Assembly: GCA_012513625.1 (NCBI GenBank)
Contig: JAAZBW010000087.1
Coordinates: 1 to 7,659, forward strand
DNA: 7,659 nucleotides
Direction: 5' to 3'
From: Actinomycetales bacterium
GTDB lineage: Bacteria; Actinomycetota; Actinomycetes; Actinomycetales; Actinomycetaceae
Positions 5,743-7,659 of the stretch are shown one piece after another. Under the pieces are notes generated by a model. That model saw only the letters and a list, made by a program, of their open reading frames with translations. It was not told the origin of the DNA and did not search any database. Position numbers and translations under genes: made by a program. Within the stretch, counting starts at the first letter, position 1; each line of letters opens with the position of its first letter.

Positions 5743-6584
5743 TTGTGGGGCTCACGCTCGGCGCGGGCCTGCTCCTCGTGTGGCTCTCCTTCTTTCCGGA
5801 GAGCCCGCCGCGTACGAGCGCGCGCGCGGACAGGATGCGGGACATGCTCACGCAGGCCGGCTGGGTGGGTGTTTCTCCCGGCGGCTTCCTCGCGCTCAGC
5901 ATCGCCCTCGGATGTGTGACCGCCATCCTGACCGCCGCCCTCACCGGGGCGTTCGCGCTGGGCGGGGCGTTCGGCATCATCGCAGGGGTTCTCCCCACCG
6001 CGGTGGTCCGCAGCCGGGCATCCCAACGGCGCACTGTGTTCCACGAGCTCTGGCCCGAGGCCATTGAGGACATGCTCTCGGCCGTCCGCGCCGGGATGTC
6101 CCTCCCCGAGGCCGTCGCCTCACTCGCCGAGCGTGGCCCCGAGCCCATGCGAGAGCACTTCGCCGCCTTTGCCGGCGATTACGCCGTAACCGCCCGCTTC
6201 GACGAGTGCCTTGACGCCCTAAAGGAGCGGTTCGCAGACCCCGTGGCAGACCGCGTGATCGAGTCGCTCCGCATCACCCGGGAGGTGGGAGGCACCGACC
6301 TCGGCACCACACTCCGCTCGCTCGCCACCATGCTGCGAGCGGACCTCCGCACCCGCGGCGAGTTGAAGGCCCGCCAGTCTTGGACCGTTAACGCCGCGCG
6401 GCTCGCTGTGGCCGCGCCGTGGCTGGTCCTCGCCCTGCTCGGCACCCGCACGGACGCCGCCGCGGCCTTCGATTCGGCGACAGGTGTGTTCGTGCTCGCC
6501 GCTGGCGGTGTACTCAGCGTGGTGGCCTACTGGCTCATGATGCGGATCGGCGCCCTCCCGGAGGACAGGCGGGTCCTGCGGTGA
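5733..6584 (+). CDS. tadB: TadB-like Flp pilus inner-membrane platform protein
   Basis: This 283-aa membrane protein of the GspF/type II secretion F family would form, with TadC, the platform on which TadA acts. Hydrophobic segments lie at about residues 2-21, 51-92 (probably two passes), 224-238 and 252-271. The cytoplasmic GspF domain lies between, starting near ELWPEAIEDMLSAVRAGMSLPEAV (from residue 105) and including the family-typical ITREVGGTDLGTTLRSLATMLR. Its ATG overlaps the last three codons of tadA and its own AGGGGAG is just upstream; an alternative in-frame opening at 5661 yields a non-hydrophobic, arginine-rich shadow sequence and is rejected. The TGA stop overlaps the GTG of tadC. 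The tadB/tadC assignment rests mainly on gene order. It is a little shorter than many TadB proteins, with no sign of truncation. Confidence 0.9.
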   Translation: MGVIVGLTLGAGLLLVWLSFFPESPPRTSARADRMRDMLTQAGWVGVSPGGFLALSIALGCVTAILTAALTGAFALGGAFGIIAGVLPTAVVRSRASQRRTVFHELWPEAIEDMLSAVRAGMSLPEAVASLAERGPEPMREHFAAFAGDYAVTARFDECLDALKERFADPVADRVIESLRITREVGGTDLGTTLRSLATMLRADLRTRGELKARQSWTVNAARLAVAAPWLVLALLGTRTDAAAAFDSATGVFVLAAGGVLSVVAYWLMMRIGALPEDRRVLR

Positions 6585-7507
6585 GCGCGTGGATCACAGG
6601 CGCCCTCATCGGGCTGGTTGGAGGCGTGGGCTTCTGGCTCATCGCCTGGACCTGGTCTCGTCATCGCATCACCCTCGTAGAGCGCGTGGCGCCCTATGTG
6701 CGGGAGCGGACCCGTGGCTCCCGCCTCCTCGAGGCAAGTGAGCCATCTGCCTTCGGACCCATCGGCCGGGCCCTGCGCCCGCTGCTGCGTGACCTGTCCC
6801 GCGCGCTCGAGAGGCTCGGCTCCTCCGAGAGTACGATCCGCACCCGGCTTCGTGAGGCTGGGCGCACCATCAGCGTGGAACAGTTCCGCGTGGAGCAGGT
6901 GGCATGGGGCTCCGTGGGTGCGGTGATCGCGCTGATAGTGGCCCTCGCGATCGCTGCCCGTGGCGGCAACCTGATGGCGGGCATCGTGCTCGTGGTGATC
7001 GGCGGGGTCAGCGGGGCACTCGGAGCGGACTACGTGCTGAGTCAGGCCGCCAAGCGGCGCACCGAGTTGATCATCCAAGAACTCCCGGACGTGGCAGAGC
7101 TCGCCGCGCTCGCGGTCGGGGCGGGAGAGAGCCCGGTCCGGGCGCTCGAACGCATCGCCCGCATCTCACAGGGCGAGGTCTCCGTCGAGTTCCGGGACGT
7201 GGTTGCCCGCACCAAGACAGGCGTCCCGTTCGTCCGCGCACTCGAGGAGCTCTCGGCACGCACCACGTCACCGGAGCTCGCCCGATTCTCGGACGCGATC
7301 GTGGTGGCGTCCGAGCGAGGCACTCCGCTTGCCGCCGTGCTGCGCGCCCAGGCCGCGGACCTGCGCGAGGGCGCGCGTGCCCGCCTCCTGGAGGTGGGCG
7401 GCACCAAGGAGATCGCCATGATGGCGCCCGTGGTCTTCCTTGTGTTACCCATCACCGTTGTCTTCGCCCTGTTCCCCGGGCTGGCTGTACTCCAGGTCGG
7501 ACTATGA
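6581..7507 (+). CDS. tadC: TadC-like Flp pilus inner-membrane platform protein
   Basis: This 308-aa second GspF-family platform protein is the usual partner of TadB. There is an N-terminal membrane segment (about residues 4-24), a basic and helical linker, a long hydrophobic stretch at about 107-150 likely to be two passes, a GspF domain from about 167 (ELPDVAELAALAVGAGESPVRALERIA), and a C-terminal segment from about 280 to 305 (MAPVVFLVLPITVVFALFP). The start is GTG in a GTGA overlap with the tadB stop (6581-6584). The nearest purine-rich run, GGAGGA at 6560-6565, is 15 nt away and too far for a normal ribosome binding site, so translation probably depends on reinitiation after tadB. The upstream part of this open frame is a shadow of tadB. 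Confidence 0.9.
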   Translation: MSAWITGALIGLVGGVGFWLIAWTWSRHRITLVERVAPYVRERTRGSRLLEASEPSAFGPIGRALRPLLRDLSRALERLGSSESTIRTRLREAGRTISVEQFRVEQVAWGSVGAVIALIVALAIAARGGNLMAGIVLVVIGGVSGALGADYVLSQAAKRRTELIIQELPDVAELAALAVGAGESPVRALERIARISQGEVSVEFRDVVARTKTGVPFVRALEELSARTTSPELARFSDAIVVASERGTPLAAVLRAQAADLREGARARLLEVGGTKEIAMMAPVVFLVLPITVVFALFPGLAVLQVGL

Positions 7508-7522
7508 AAGGTAGGCAAGAAC

Positions 7523-7659
7523 ATGCACTGGATCGAGAAAATGCGGGCCGGACTCACGGCCTGGCTGCAGGAGCCCGAGAGGGGCGACGTTCCTGGATGG
7601 GTCATGGTGACGCTCATGACAGCGGGCCTCGTAGCCGTCATCTGGGCACTCGCCGGAGA
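7523..7659 (+). CDS. flp: Flp-type small pilin, 3' partial
   Basis: Forty-five codons are visible before the window ends. A short amphipathic N-terminus of about 20 residues leads to E19-R-G-D-V-P-G-W26, then a hydrophobic helix VMVTLMTAGLVAVIWALAG. Position directly after tadC, small polar leader and single hydrophobic segment fit the major Flp-like pilin of actinobacterial Tad loci, exported and assembled by TadA/B/C after removal of the leader by a prepilin peptidase not present here. A likely cleavage site is after G21, but the residue five after it is W26 rather than the Glu of classical Flp prepilins. ATG 7523 is preceded by AAGG (7508-7511) and TAGG (7512-7515), the latter 7 nt away. 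The gap from tadC is 15 nt. A TadE-like minor pilin is the alternative. Confidence 0.72.
   Translation, partial: MHWIEKMRAGLTAWLQEPERGDVPGWVMVTLMTAGLVAVIWALAG

Noticed and set aside
7504..7659. Alternative ORF starting at ATGA overlapping the tadC stop
   Set aside because: Open to the window edge, but its translation is basic and low in hydrophobics, while the frame at 7523 gives a pilin-like protein with a transmembrane helix.
1..7659. Mobile element, CRISPR array, tRNA or rRNA
   Set aside because: No transposase, integrase, attachment-site pair, regularly spaced repeat array or RNA gene structure seen; only two perfect repeat copies are present at 4161-4212.

Overview
The window reads as chromosomal DNA from a high-GC actinobacterium. 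It is very GC-rich by eye, third codon positions are almost all G or C, GTG starts are used, and it joins an AdnB-type helicase-nuclease to an actinobacterial-style Tad pilus locus. I cannot name the genus; a member of the Micrococcales or Actinomycetales is a reasonable guess.

Layout: (1) Positions 1-3015, + strand, hold the 3' part of a UvrD-like helicase with a C-terminal RecB-type nuclease, best read as AdnB of the AdnAB double-strand-break resection machine. Its N-terminus, with Walker A, lies left of the window. (2) Positions 3012-4118, - strand, hold an APH-fold phosphotransferase-like protein that converges on the helicase gene. The two TAG stops interlock in one CTAG, and a 9-bp hairpin inside the helicase's last codons is the only terminator-like structure between them. 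(3) Positions 4119-4503 are a 385-bp non-coding region. It holds a candidate leaderless promoter for the phosphotransferase, a 20-bp direct repeat in two perfect copies plus a decayed third, a bulged inverted repeat, and a leader before tadA. (4) Positions 4504-7659, + strand, hold the start of a Tad (Flp pilus / type IVc) operon: tadA ATPase, tadB and tadC inner-membrane platform proteins, and the beginning of a small Flp-type pilin gene that runs off the right edge.

TadA would power pilus assembly or secretion through the TadB/TadC platform, polymerising the small pilin encoded next. tadA-tadB-tadC are joined by 10-nt and 4-nt overlaps and the pilin follows after 15 nt, so one transcript is likely. 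No TadZ/CpaE gene lies directly upstream of tadA. AdnB acts in DNA repair and has no evident link to the pilus genes.

No obviously new multi-gene system is present. The signals most worth a second look are non-coding or residue-level: an eight-codon upstream ORF enclosing a GNRA-loop hairpin and ending on tadA's start codon (ATGA); the 32-bp-spaced 20-bp repeats; the phosphotransferase's replaced kinase residues (Q50, N216); and the pilin's atypical processing region.
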